A stretch of 24,662 nucleotides of DNA from an uncultured Peptococcaceae bacterium (GCA_934229395.1 CAKQDL010000028.1:1-24662), one strand, 5' to 3'; counted from the first letter of the stretch, positions 14,268-22,329 are shown. Numbers and translations: made by a program. The notes: generated by a model not told the origin, from the letters alone.

Positions 14268-15244
14268 GTTTTTCAAACGATATAAAAAACGAGCTCCTGC
14301 GTTTGGAGTATGACGACGAAAGCGAGCGTGTATCGCTCTTGGCTGGCCTGGTGCGTATGGATGGGACCATTTTTATTGGCAATCAGCGTCGCATCAGCCT
14401 ACAGCTAACGAGTGAAAACGCTGCTGTGTCACGCTTGGCTTTTTCGTGGCTAAAGGACCTTTATCATGTAGAGGCAACGGTGACGATTCAGCGCATGAAC
14501 CGCTTGAAGAAAAACATTCTTTATGTGGTGAATGTGCCGAGTCAAACACGAATGTCGACCCTCCTCAATTCCTTGGGGATGGTGGACAGAGATGGCCTCT
14601 TGTTCCGCTCTGAGATTTCTGAGGAGCTGACGGGTTCTGATAAATTACGCCGCGCATATCTGCGTGGCGTTTTTCTTGGCAGCGGTTCTATGACGGATCC
14701 GCAGCGCAGCTATCATTTGGAGATTGTGACCCAAAGCGAGGAGTATGCGCAAAACCTTATTGCTCTTATTGAGCAGTACGATATTTTCCCACGCATGAGC
14801 TATCGCAAGGAAAACATTGTGGTCTATCTCAAGGAAAGTGAACAAATCAGCGATTTCTTGGCGCTGATTGGCGCCTACGAGGCTGTGATGGCGCTAGAAA
14901 ACACGCGCATCCAAAAGGGTGTGCGCAACCAGGTCAATCGCTTGGTCAATTGCGAAACAGCTAATATGAACAAGAGCATCAACGCAGCCCAGAGACAAAT
15001 TCAGTCGATTTTGCTCATTAAGGAAAAAAAGGGCCTGCAAAATTTGCCAGAAACCTTGCGCCAAGCGGCAGAGGCGAGGCTCAACAATCCTGAGGAAAGC
15101 CTTAAGGAATTGGGCGAGCTCCTAGATCCGCCTGTGGGCAAGTCTGGTATGAATCACCGTATGCGACGTTTGGAAGAAATGGCCGAGCAGCTTGCTGAGG
15201 CCTCAGAAAAGGAAGAGTGCGATGATGATTCAAAAAATGATTAG
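14264..15244 (+). CDS. whiA: DNA-binding regulator WhiA
   Basis: WhiA combines a degenerate LAGLIDADG homing-endonuclease fold with a C-terminal helix-turn-helix. It regulates sporulation genes in Streptomyces and affects chromosome segregation and division in Bacillus. 326 residues, normal length. LAGLVRMDGTIFIG (about 26-39) and YLRGVFLGSGSMTDP (about 132-146) are the two LAGLIDADG-type elements, without acidic catalytic residues in the usual pattern. NCETANMNKSINAAQRQI near 230 begins the DNA-binding part, and PVGKSGMNHRMRRLEE is the recognition region. A ribosome site (GGAGAGGA) lies inside the end of yvcK. The last 23 bases overlap the next gene. Confidence 0.96.
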   Translation: MSFSNDIKNELLRLEYDDESERVSLLAGLVRMDGTIFIGNQRRISLQLTSENAAVSRLAFSWLKDLYHVEATVTIQRMNRLKKNILYVVNVPSQTRMSTLLNSLGMVDRDGLLFRSEISEELTGSDKLRRAYLRGVFLGSGSMTDPQRSYHLEIVTQSEEYAQNLIALIEQYDIFPRMSYRKENIVVYLKESEQISDFLALIGAYEAVMALENTRIQKGVRNQVNRLVNCETANMNKSINAAQRQIQSILLIKEKKGLQNLPETLRQAAEARLNNPEESLKELGELLDPPVGKSGMNHRMRRLEEMAEQLAEASEKEECDDDSKND

Positions 15245-17075
15245 TGGCCTGATGGGTCTTGTAATGGCCCTGTTTATTCCTCTAGCGGGCCCTCTTGATG
15301 TGGGGCCACAAGAAAAGGCGCCGGTGCGCGATGAAATTGCAACAAACTATGAGCTCATTGTGGTGGACGGAAGCCCAGAGGGCGTGGCGGCGGCTGTATC
15401 GGCGGCGCGTAACGGTGTAAAAACCCTACTCCTTTGCCAGGATGAGGCCTTGGGTGGGCTCTATACCTTGGGTGAGCTCAACTTTTTGGACGAGCCGCAG
15501 GCAAGAAACGGTCAGGTCCTTGTAAAGGGTATTTACCAAGAATTTAGCGAGGCTGTTGGCGGCAGCGGTTTTGATGTGGATGTGGCCAAGGATGTGCTCT
15601 ATACCATGGCTACCAATGAAAAAAAACTCACTGTGCGCATGGAAAGCGAGTTTGTAGCGCCAATCATGGATGGCAATGCCATCAGCGGCGTGCAAATGAA
15701 GGAAGACGGCAAAACTGTGGCGTACACAGCACCCCTTGTGATTGATGCAACGCCAGATGGCGATGTGTCGGCGGCCAGCGGTGCACCTTATACCTACGCT
15801 GGCGAGGACATTGGCGAGCGTGAACGCGAAATGGGTGTGACCTTGGTCTTCCGTGTGAGTGGCGTAGATTGGGACGCGGTGAAGGCCCACGTTGGCGAAG
15901 GTGGCGATGCCGAGGCTGGTGCCAACGATCGCCTGGCCTGGGGCTACAGCGAGGAAGGCTTTGCTTATGAGCCAAAGGACGAAAACACACGTCTGCGTGG
16001 CTTTAACCTAGCGCGTCAAGAGAACGGCGATGTGCTCATTAATGCCCTCATCATCTTTGGTGTGGATCCTCTTGATGAGGATTCTTATGCCGATGGCATT
16101 GCGCGTGGGCAGGAGGAGCTGGGAGGCGTGCTCAAATACATTCGCAAAACCTGCGCTGGCTTTGAGGATGCCGAGCTTGTGAATACAGCTGAGCAGCTCT
16201 ATGTGCGTGAATCGCGCCACGTGGAATGCGATTATATGCTGACCATTGACGATTGCCTCGAAAACCGTGCGCAGCCGGATGCCATTTGCACCACGAGTTA
16301 TCCGGTCGATGTGCAGGCCACCAAAACCCAAACCTATGGCACCGTCATTGGCTATCCGGACCAATACCAAATTGGCCTTCGTAGCCTTGTGCCAAAGGAT
16401 GTGGAAGGACTTATGATTGTGGGCCGTAGCGCCGGTTACCGTTCTCTAGCGGCAGGCTCTGCGCGCATTGTGCCAACGGGTATGGCTTGCGGCGAGGCTG
16501 CTGGTGTGGCTGCGAAGGTGGCCACAGAGCGTGGCCTCACGCCACGCGGCGTGTGTGCCGATAGCGATGCAACCATCGAGGTGCAAACCCTCTTGGCGGC
16601 GCAGGGGGCTAATTTGGACCACACGCAAACGGTGGATGAGGTGACATCCCATTGGGCCTACAGTGGCCTCAAGGTGATGCGCAGTCTGGGCTATGCCGAT
16701 GGCGGTTATTCCAACGATTATCGCCTAGACGAAACCGTGAAGGGGCAACGTTTTGCCAATGTAACGAATGTGGTTATTAAAAAATCCGGCCTTGAAGTAA
16801 AACCGGCTGTGAGCGTGAGCGAGGATGCAACCAACCTAGAAATGCTCAATGCCTTGGCCACAAAGCTTGCCGAGCTAGAAAAGGTGGATGCACCAACCGA
16901 TGCACGCGCCTTTCTCAGCGAACGCGGCATCTTGGACGATGAGCTGGCAAGCCATTGGGCAGAGGATGAGGCCATCACAGACATTGGTAGCGTCTATATG
17001 CTCGGTGCCAAAACCTACACCTACCTCCTCACCTTAGAGGGCACAAAAACCCTCGTAGGTGTGGATAGTTTGTAA
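15222..17075 (+). CDS. exported FAD-dependent oxidoreductase with degenerate SLH-like tail
   Basis: 617 residues from ATG 15222, which has GGAAG 6 bases upstream inside whiA; a TTG start 30 bases earlier is possible but poorer. Residues 5-22 are a signal peptide or anchor. The nucleotide-binding fold begins YELIVVDGSPEGVAAAVSAAR near 42, a diverged GxGxxG loop of the FAD_oxidored/GidA-like superfamily, with LLLCQDEALGGL after it. SRHVEC and a late FAD segment (GRSAGYRSLAAGSARIVPTGMACGEAAGVAAK) are family typical. Past residue 470 are two SHWA motifs (about 475 and 575) like the starts of S-layer homology repeats, so cell-wall attachment is possible. The substrate is unknown. It is coupled to whiA by a 23-base overlap. 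Confidence 0.85.
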   Translation: MMIQKMISGLMGLVMALFIPLAGPLDVGPQEKAPVRDEIATNYELIVVDGSPEGVAAAVSAARNGVKTLLLCQDEALGGLYTLGELNFLDEPQARNGQVLVKGIYQEFSEAVGGSGFDVDVAKDVLYTMATNEKKLTVRMESEFVAPIMDGNAISGVQMKEDGKTVAYTAPLVIDATPDGDVSAASGAPYTYAGEDIGEREREMGVTLVFRVSGVDWDAVKAHVGEGGDAEAGANDRLAWGYSEEGFAYEPKDENTRLRGFNLARQENGDVLINALIIFGVDPLDEDSYADGIARGQEELGGVLKYIRKTCAGFEDAELVNTAEQLYVRESRHVECDYMLTIDDCLENRAQPDAICTTSYPVDVQATKTQTYGTVIGYPDQYQIGLRSLVPKDVEGLMIVGRSAGYRSLAAGSARIVPTGMACGEAAGVAAKVATERGLTPRGVCADSDATIEVQTLLAAQGANLDHTQTVDEVTSHWAYSGLKVMRSLGYADGGYSNDYRLDETVKGQRFANVTNVVIKKSGLEVKPAVSVSEDATNLEMLNALATKLAELEKVDAPTDARAFLSERGILDDELASHWAEDEAITDIGSVYMLGAKTYTYLLTLEGTKTLVGVDSL

Positions 17076-17128
17076 AAAGCGAAGGGGACGAGCGGGAAAT
17101 AGCGATTAAAAAACGTATATGCAATAGA

Positions 17129-17215
17129 AGAAGCTTTCCGCCTCTCAGAGGGGGAAGGTGGCGCCGGGCCGCGTTTTTTGGCCCGGTGACGGATGAGGCA
17201 GGAGAAGGCTTTTTC
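17129..17215 (+). repeat. dispersed hairpin repeat, copy 3
   Basis: Contains GGAAGGTGGCG (17153-17163), a 9-bp stem (17162-17170 with 17180-17188, loop gcgtttttt) and GACGGATGAGG (17188-17198), ending GGAGAAGGCTTTTT. The two arms are shared with copy 2 at 436-500 while the central stem differs. Standing just after the oxidoreductase, the stem plus T-rich ending could also help termination. Confidence 0.65.
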
Positions 17216-17295
17216 TTATTTGCATACGTATTCGCTTTTTTCCGACAGCCCTTTTTTTGTTGCAAACGGTGGGCCTATCATCTTTTTTGTACGCC

Positions 17296-17325
17296 TTGTG
17301 GGGGCTCGGCGTGGGGTGCTACAAT
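17296..17325 (+). promoter_or_regulatory. promoter of the sirtuin-like gene
   Basis: TTGTGG (17296-17301), 18-base spacer, TACAAT (17320-17325), with an extended -10 TGC before it. It lies about 40 bases before the start codon and gives the gene its own unit after the dispersed repeat. Confidence 0.55.
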
Positions 17326-17364
17326 GGTTGAAAGAGAAAAAATCACCCAAGTGAGGTTATTAAT

Positions 17365-18114
17365 ATGACAATCTATCAATCCATTAAAGAAAAGCTTGCG
17401 GCTGCTGAGGCTGTTATTGTTTGCGCTGGCGAGGCGTTTGCGCGCGAAGAAGGCGTGACGCCTCTTGTATTTGATGAAAACTCCGAAGAAGGCTTTTGGG
17501 GTGCAGTAAGCCAAGGAATTGTGGCGCAAAACGCCCACTACACGGCCTCGGAGATGATGAATCAGCTCAAAGCCCTCTTAAAGGATAAGCCTTATTTTAT
17601 CGTGACCAACTGCACCGACAACCATTTTGAGCTTGCTGGCTTCGACGCGGCGCGCCTTTATGAGGTGGATGGCAGCTGGAAAAATATGCAGTGCGTGCGT
17701 GGCTGCGACGATGTGCTTTATGCATCTGCTGGGCGCCTAGAGGCTATGAGCGAGGCAGTGGTGGACGGACGCATTTCGGCCAAGATTGTGCCATATTGCC
17801 CTATTTGCGGGGCGCCGGTACGCATGAATGTGGCCAGCCAGGTGCGCCAGTTTATTCCAAACCACGACGCCGATGCAGCCTTTAGCAGCTTCGCCAAGAG
17901 CCAGGTGAACGCCAAGCTTGTGGTGCTAGAATTGGGCATGGCGCAGGACAATCAAAACATTCGCCCGGCCTTGGTCAACTTGGTACGCTTTTCTCCAGAG
18001 GCCACCTATGTGAGCGTGAACGCTGAGCACGTTCTCGCGCCCGAGGAGATTGCAAACAAATTCATTGGCTGCAAGGAAAGCTGCGCTGATGCTCTCAAAG
18101 CCTTGGCACAATAA
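17365..18114 (+). CDS. divergent SIR2-family (SirTM-like) protein
   Basis: 249 residues. The zinc ribbon is intact (Cys110, Cys114, Cys145, Cys148 in MQCVRGC and PYCPICGAPV), and TNCTDNHFELAGFDAARLYEVDGSW and VVLELGMAQDNQNIRPAL follow the plan of class M sirtuins (SirTM), which ADP-ribosylate lipoyl proteins in other Bacillota. The catalytic positions are unusual: the His of classical EaHGS and the Gln of SirTM correspond to Asp102, and the conserved QN(I/V)D region reads NCTD. The NAD-binding GAGIS loop is diverged (CAGEAF). It may not act as a deacetylase. The macrodomain and lipoate-ligase genes that usually accompany SirTM are not next to it. Own promoter, GTGAGG site and terminator. Confidence 0.8.
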   Translation: MTIYQSIKEKLAAAEAVIVCAGEAFAREEGVTPLVFDENSEEGFWGAVSQGIVAQNAHYTASEMMNQLKALLKDKPYFIVTNCTDNHFELAGFDAARLYEVDGSWKNMQCVRGCDDVLYASAGRLEAMSEAVVDGRISAKIVPYCPICGAPVRMNVASQVRQFIPNHDADAAFSSFAKSQVNAKLVVLELGMAQDNQNIRPALVNLVRFSPEATYVSVNAEHVLAPEEIANKFIGCKESCADALKALAQ

Positions 18115-18124
18115 TACATATATG

Positions 18125-18155
18125 GAGCAATTGCCGGTGGGTGATTGCTCTTTTT
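18125..18155 (+). terminator. sirtuin-like gene terminator
   Basis: GAGCAAT (18125-18131) pairs with ATTGCTC (18144-18150), followed by five T residues. Confidence 0.8.
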
Positions 18156-18209
18156 GTTTGCTTGTGAAAGAAATGTGTGCGCGTGGGGAGAATTAAGTGT
18201 CAATAGGTG

Positions 18210-18238
18210 TTGACAAGGGCGGGTTGCTGTGTTAACTT
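18210..18238 (+). promoter_or_regulatory. promoter of dapB-asd leader
   Basis: Perfect -35 TTGACA (18210-18215), 17-base spacer and -10 TAACTT (18233-18238). Transcription would begin near 18245, just upstream of the lysine aptamer. Confidence 0.75.
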
Positions 18239-18260
18239 AGTTATTAATTTCATACTTGTC

Positions 18261-18435
18261 TAAGGCAATGCAGAGGTGCGAAAGCGAAGACAGATGGCGG
18301 AGATGAAAAAGCATCAGTGAACCCATTTGAAGGCGTGCTCGCCGAAGTCTCCGTTAACTTTTTTTAGCAGGGGCTGGAGCTAAACTCAATAGGTTTAGGG
18401 CTGTCGATGGTGCGCCGTCGTTGTGCTGTATTCTT
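18261..18435 (+). promoter_or_regulatory. lysine riboswitch (L-box) aptamer
   Basis: The leader of dapB carries the conserved L-box blocks in order: GAGGTGCGAA (18273-18282), CTCGCCGAAG (18338-18347), GGGGCTGGAG (18370-18379) and GGGCTGTCGATGG (18398-18410). The outer P1 helix pairs AATGCAG (18267-18273) with CTGTATT (18426-18432), one G-U. These blocks match the Bacillus lysC leader. Lysine binding should favour the downstream terminator and lower dapB-asd expression. Together with the promoter it occupies most of the 18115-18539 gap. Confidence 0.93.
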
Positions 18436-18460
18436 GATGTTATTTTTAACGTATGCATTT

Positions 18461-18487
18461 CCACAGGCCTGTTCCTGTGGCTTTTTT
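18461..18487 (+). terminator. riboswitch expression-platform terminator
   Basis: CCACAGG (18461-18467) pairs with CCTGTGG (18474-18480), followed by CTTTTTT. It lies between the aptamer and dapB, so this is a transcription-attenuation L-box. Confidence 0.88.
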
Positions 18488-18539
18488 ATATTCATCGCTT
18501 AGGACAAAATTTCACATGAAAGAAAGGGAGTTTTAAAAG

Positions 18540-19334
18540 ATGTCTATGATTCGTGTTGGCGTTGTTGGCGCCACTGGTAAGATGGGGAGAGAAATTCTAA
18601 AGGCTGTAACCAACGACGAAGCCCTCGATCTCGTTTTTGGTGTGGGTCTTGTAGATGCACCGATTACCTTAAACGTAGAAGGTAAGGAGGTTCCAGTGGT
18701 TGGTAGCTTGGAAGAAGCCTTTGCAACATACACTGTAGATTTGATTATTGATTTTACCAACGCTGCTGCATTTAGAGAAAATGCACCAATCGCCCTTGCT
18801 CACGGCGTGAACCTTGTGAGTGGTACCACTGGCCTTGAGCATAGTGAAATCGAAGCCTTTGGCCAAATGGCAGCAGAAAAGGGCAAATGCTTCTTTTATG
18901 CAGCAAACTTTGCCATTGGCGCTGTGCTTATGATGGAATTCGCCGCACAAGCTGCCAAATTTATGCCAGAGGTAGAAATCATTGAGCTCCACCACGATCA
19001 AAAGAAGGATGCGCCTTCTGGTACCGCAGTGGCCACTGCACGCAAGATTGCGGCAGTGCGCGAAGCCCACGAACAAGGCCTTCCTGGTGAAATTGAAACC
19101 ATCGAAGGTGCACGTGGTGCTAATTTTGAAGGCATGCACATTCATTCTGTGCGCATGCCAGGCTACAACGCTCACCAAGAGGTTATATTCGGCGGTTTGG
19201 GCCAAACCCTTACCATTCGTCACGATTCTATCAACAGAGAATCCTTCATGCCAGGTATTGTCTTTGCAGCAAAACGCATCGATGGCCGCAAGGGCTTGGT
19301 AGAAGGTCTTGATACACTCATGTTTGAAAACTAA
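18540..19334 (+). CDS. dapB: 4-hydroxy-tetrahydrodipicolinate reductase
   Basis: Reduces the dihydrodipicolinate precursor with NAD(P)H in lysine and diaminopimelate synthesis. 264 residues, normal. The Rossmann loop is VGATGKMGREI at 9-19. Catalytic His151-His152 and the Lys pair are in ELHHDQKKDAPSGTA (149-163), the family signature. NFAIGAVLM at 123-131 is also typical. The start is ATG with GGGAG upstream, at the end of the lysine riboswitch leader, which is its evident control. Asd follows after 16 bases with its own AGAGAGGAAG site, forming a two-gene lysine-responsive unit. dapA is not in this window. Confidence 0.97.
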   Translation: MSMIRVGVVGATGKMGREILKAVTNDEALDLVFGVGLVDAPITLNVEGKEVPVVGSLEEAFATYTVDLIIDFTNAAAFRENAPIALAHGVNLVSGTTGLEHSEIEAFGQMAAEKGKCFFYAANFAIGAVLMMEFAAQAAKFMPEVEIIELHHDQKKDAPSGTAVATARKIAAVREAHEQGLPGEIETIEGARGANFEGMHIHSVRMPGYNAHQEVIFGGLGQTLTIRHDSINRESFMPGIVFAAKRIDGRKGLVEGLDTLMFEN

Positions 19335-19350
19335 GAGAGGAAGCAGATAA

Positions 19351-20361
19351 ATGAAAGAATTAAACGTAGCAATTGTTGGTGCAACTGGCGCTGTTGGTCA
19401 AGAGCTTTTGAAGGTCATTGACGAACACAACTTCCCATATAAGAGCCTTAAGATGCTCGCTAGCGCAAGAAGCGCAGGCAAGGTTATCAACTTCCAAGGC
19501 AAGGACTATGTGGTAGAAGAAACCACCAAGGAATCCTTCAACGGTGTGGATCTTGCTCTCTTTGCTGGTGGCCCAGCAAGCCGCGAGTTTGGCCGCTATG
19601 CCCAATCCCAAGGTGTTGTTGTAATTGACAACAGCTCCACTTTCCGTCTTGAAGACGATGTGCCGCTCATCATTCCAGAAGTAAACGGCCATGCAGCAAA
19701 GAACCACCAAGGTCTTATTGCAAACCCTAACTGCTCCACCATCCTCATGGTTGGCGCACTCAATCCAATTTACAGAAAGAGCCGCATCAACCGCATCGTT
19801 GTAAGCACCTACCAAGCTGTTTCTGGCGCTGGTATTGCAGGTCTCAACGAATTGCGCGAACAAGCACAACAAGTTTTGAATGGCGAAGAAATCCATCCAT
19901 CTGCCTTCCAACATCAAATTGCCTTCAACCTCATTCCACACATCGACGTATGGCAAGAAGAAGACTACACCAAGGAAGAAATGAAGCTCGTTCACGAAAC
20001 CCACAAGATTTTGGAAGACAACGACATTCAAATCACCCCAACTGCTGTACGTGTGCCTGTATTCCGTAGCCACGCAGAATCCATCTATGTGGAAACCGAA
20101 GAACCAATCACCGCAGACGAAGCACGTGAGCTCCTAGAAGCAGCACCACGCGTGATTGTTCAAGACAAGCCACACGAAAACATCTATCCAATGCCAGTAG
20201 ATACCGCCGAAACCGACGATATCTACGTTGGCCGCGTGCGTAACGACCTCTACAAGGAAAACGGCCTCAATATGTGGGTTTGCTTCGACCAAATCCGCAA
20301 GGGTGCAGCAGCCAACGCTGTACAAATTGCCGAACTCCTCTTAGAAAACGACTGGATCTAA
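19351..20361 (+). CDS. asd: aspartate-semialdehyde dehydrogenase
   Basis: Reduces aspartyl phosphate to aspartate semialdehyde with NADPH, the branch-point step for lysine, methionine and threonine. 336 residues. NADP loop VGATGAVGQELL is at 9-20, the nucleophile is Cys128 in NPNCST, and the RVPVFRSHAESIYVE segment near 228-242 supplies the catalytic His. AGAGGAAG lies 8-9 bases before the ATG. Second gene of the riboswitch-controlled unit, then a strong terminator. Codon use is biased toward GAA, CAA and TTC, consistent with high expression. Confidence 0.98.
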   Translation: MKELNVAIVGATGAVGQELLKVIDEHNFPYKSLKMLASARSAGKVINFQGKDYVVEETTKESFNGVDLALFAGGPASREFGRYAQSQGVVVIDNSSTFRLEDDVPLIIPEVNGHAAKNHQGLIANPNCSTILMVGALNPIYRKSRINRIVVSTYQAVSGAGIAGLNELREQAQQVLNGEEIHPSAFQHQIAFNLIPHIDVWQEEDYTKEEMKLVHETHKILEDNDIQITPTAVRVPVFRSHAESIYVETEEPITADEARELLEAAPRVIVQDKPHENIYPMPVDTAETDDIYVGRVRNDLYKENGLNMWVCFDQIRKGAAANAVQIAELLLENDWI

Positions 20362-20377
20362 TCGCTAACGCTTTTTC

Positions 20378-20407
20378 GGCGTCTGCCATGTGCAGGCGCC
20401 GTTTTTT
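20378..20407 (+). terminator. dapB-asd terminator
   Basis: GGCGTCTGC (20378-20386) and GCAGGCGCC (20392-20400) form a 9-bp stem with one G-U pair, followed by GTTTTTT. Confidence 0.88.
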
Positions 20408-20440
20408 ATTGGAAAACAGTTGAAATAGCGTGCGTTTATA

Positions 20441-20469
20441 TTGCCAATAAGAAATACTTATGGTAGAAT
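20441..20469 (+). promoter_or_regulatory. promoter of the small lipoprotein gene
   Basis: TTGCCA (20441-20446), 17-base spacer, TAGAAT (20464-20469) with extended -10 TGG. It is about 55 bases before the start codon. Confidence 0.65.
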
Positions 20470-20523
20470 AAGCATAAGGAAACTTACTCTTTTTATCTGA
20501 GTTAAATCAAAGGGGGGGCAGTG

Positions 20524-20889
20524 ATGAAGAAACGTTTATTGACGATTATTTGCGCACTCGTGCTCATGTTTACCTTTACAGCATGTGGCGGTGGCGACAA
20601 ATACGCAGACAGTCCGTATGTAGGTACCTGGAAGGCCACATCTGCAGAATCCATGGGCATGGAGCTTTCTGTAGCCTCTGTCATAGGTGGCGAAATGATC
20701 ATTGTACTAGAGGCCGATGGCAGCTGTTCCATTGATGCAGCAGGCGATGAAGGTGCTGGCACTTGGGAAGAAACAGAAACAGGCGCCAATATAGACGATG
20801 GCGATGTCATCCTGACCATTGAGGGTGACAGTGCATACCTAGAACAGGACGATGTTAAAATTAATTTTGAACGACAAGCAATTGAATAA
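20524..20889 (+). CDS. small secreted lipoprotein, unknown function
   Basis: 121 residues. The signal peptide MKKRLLTIICALVLMFTFTA ends in a lipobox-like FTAC, with Cys21 the predicted lipid-modified residue, followed by GGG. The mature part has one folded-looking domain of beta type (VGTWKATSAES and GTWEETETGA, recurring GTW as in lipocalin-like or calycin-type stress proteins) and is acidic (pI low). I prefer ATG 20524 over the GTG three bases earlier because the G run at 20512-20518 is then at normal spacing. No gene of recognised function is next to it; it has its own promoter and shares a terminator with metY. Confidence 0.85.
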   Translation: MKKRLLTIICALVLMFTFTACGGGDKYADSPYVGTWKATSAESMGMELSVASVIGGEMIIVLEADGSCSIDAAGDEGAGTWEETETGANIDDGDVILTIEGDSAYLEQDDVKINFERQAIE

Positions 20890-20895
20890 GGCATA

Positions 20896-20940
20896 AAAAA
20901 CAGGACCGAAACCGCCGCTGGTGGTTTCGGTCCTGTTTTT
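20896..20940. terminator. bidirectional terminator shared by lipoprotein and metY
   Basis: AAAAACAGGACCGAAACC (20896-20913) is a perfect complement of 20923-20940, an 18-bp stem with 9-base loop. It has T runs on both strands. On the minus strand the metY stop codon TAA (20941-20939) overlaps the first bases of the stem. Confidence 0.92.
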
Positions 20941-22246
20941 ATGCTTCAAAGGCTTGTTTGAGGTCAGAGATGATGTCTTCTGCGTGCTCTAGGCCAATGG
21001 AGAGGCGGATGGTGTTGTCGTAAATGCCTTGCTCGAGCTGTTCTTCGGCGGAAAGTTCGGCGTGGGTGGTGGTGGCGGGATGCACCACAAGGCTTTTGGC
21101 ATCGGCTACATTGGCTAGGAGGCTAAAGAGCTGGAGCTTGTCAATAAAAGCGTGGGCTTCCTTTTCACCGCCTTTGATGCGAATGGTGAAGATGCTGCCG
21201 GCGCCATGTGGAAAATAGCTTTCATAGAGGCGTTTTTGCTCAGCGTCCTCGGAGAGACTTGGGTGGTTGATAACCTCTACTTCTGGCACGGTTTTGAGAT
21301 AATCAATGACCTTCAACGTATTTTCGACATGGCGGTCTACGCGCAGGCTCAAGGTTTCAAGGCCTTGGAGGAGGAGCCAGCTGTTAAGAGGAGAAATGGA
21401 AGCACCGGTGTCACGGAGCAAAATGGCGCGGATGCGGGTCACAAAGGCAGCAGAACCAGCGGCTTCGACAAAGCTTAGACCGTGGTAGCTAGCGTTTGGC
21501 TCGGTGAGCTGTGGAAACTTATCGGCGTGGGCAGACCAGTCGAAGGTGCCACCATCCACAATCACGCCGCCTAGGGTGGTGCCGTGGCCGCCGATGAACT
21601 TGGTGGCAGATTCTACCACAATATCGGCGCCATGCTCGATTGGACGAATAAGGTAAGGGGTGCCGAAGGTGTTGTCAATGATAAGTGGCAGGCCGTGCTT
21701 GTGGGCAATGGCGGCAATGCCTTCAATATCGCTGACCTCGCTGTTTGGATTGCCGAGGGTTTCGATAAATACAGCTTTGGTGTTGTCTTTGATCGCGTCC
21801 TCGACGTTTTGCACATTGAGAATGTCCACAAAGGTGGTGGTGATGCCGTAATCGGTGAGGGTGTGGGCGAGGAGGTTGTAGGTGCCGCCGTAGATGTTTT
21901 TGGCAGCCACAATGTGATCGCCACGCTGGGCCACGTTTTGGATGGCGTAGTTGACGGCAGCGGCGCCAGAGGCCACGGCGAGGGCAGCCACGCCGCCTTC
22001 CAGCGCGTTGATGCGTTGCTCAAAAATATCCTCAGTTGGATTGGTGAGACGGGTATAGATGTTGCCACTATCGCGTAGGGCGAAACGGTCGGCGGCGTGC
22101 TGACAATTGTCAAAGACAAAGGAGGTGGTTTGATAAATTGGCACGGCGCGGGAGCCGGTGTCGCTGTCGCAATGCTCTTGGCCAATGTGGAGCTGCTTGG
22201 TTTCAAAATGCCAGTTTTGGGCGGTTTCTTGGGTGATTTGTGCCAT
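20939..22246 (-). CDS. metY: O-acetylhomoserine sulfhydrylase
   Basis: Forms homocysteine (or methionine) from O-acetylhomoserine and sulfide (or methanethiol) in a pyridoxal-phosphate reaction. 435 residues, the normal length for this Cys/Met-metabolism enzyme group and longer than cystathionine gamma-synthases. PLP Lys216 lies in ESATKFIGGHGTTLGG, the residue pair IYTRLTNPT (63-71) and DNTFGTPYLI are typical, and the KSLVVHPATTTHA segment near 385-397 is the family signature. Start ATG has GAGGAA upstream, and this site lies in one arm of a 12-bp inverted repeat. LysR regulator gene is upstream on the same strand, 132 bases away. Confidence 0.95.
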   Translation of the reverse strand: MAQITQETAQNWHFETKQLHIGQEHCDSDTGSRAVPIYQTTSFVFDNCQHAADRFALRDSGNIYTRLTNPTEDIFEQRINALEGGVAALAVASGAAAVNYAIQNVAQRGDHIVAAKNIYGGTYNLLAHTLTDYGITTTFVDILNVQNVEDAIKDNTKAVFIETLGNPNSEVSDIEGIAAIAHKHGLPLIIDNTFGTPYLIRPIEHGADIVVESATKFIGGHGTTLGGVIVDGGTFDWSAHADKFPQLTEPNASYHGLSFVEAAGSAAFVTRIRAILLRDTGASISPLNSWLLLQGLETLSLRVDRHVENTLKVIDYLKTVPEVEVINHPSLSEDAEQKRLYESYFPHGAGSIFTIRIKGGEKEAHAFIDKLQLFSLLANVADAKSLVVHPATTTHAELSAEEQLEQGIYDNTIRLSIGLEHAEDIISDLKQAFEA

Positions 22247-22252
22247 GGTGGG

Positions 22253-22325
22253 TTCCTCTTTTCTTACTATATATAAACGGTATGAATTAGCTTTTGTGCT
22301 TCTTATTATAGCTAGAAAAGAGGAA
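22253..22325 (-). promoter_or_regulatory. metY leader inverted repeat with -10 box
   Basis: TTCCTCTTTTCT (22253-22264) is the exact reverse complement of AGAAAAGAGGAA (22314-22325). The 22253-22264 arm includes the metY ribosome site (GAGGAA on the minus strand). A TATAAT -10 lies between the arms (22310-22305 minus). If transcripts begin upstream of the outer arm the stem would hide the ribosome site; if they begin at the inner -10, only the ribosome-site arm is transcribed. Confidence 0.5.
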
Positions 22326-22329
22326 AGGT

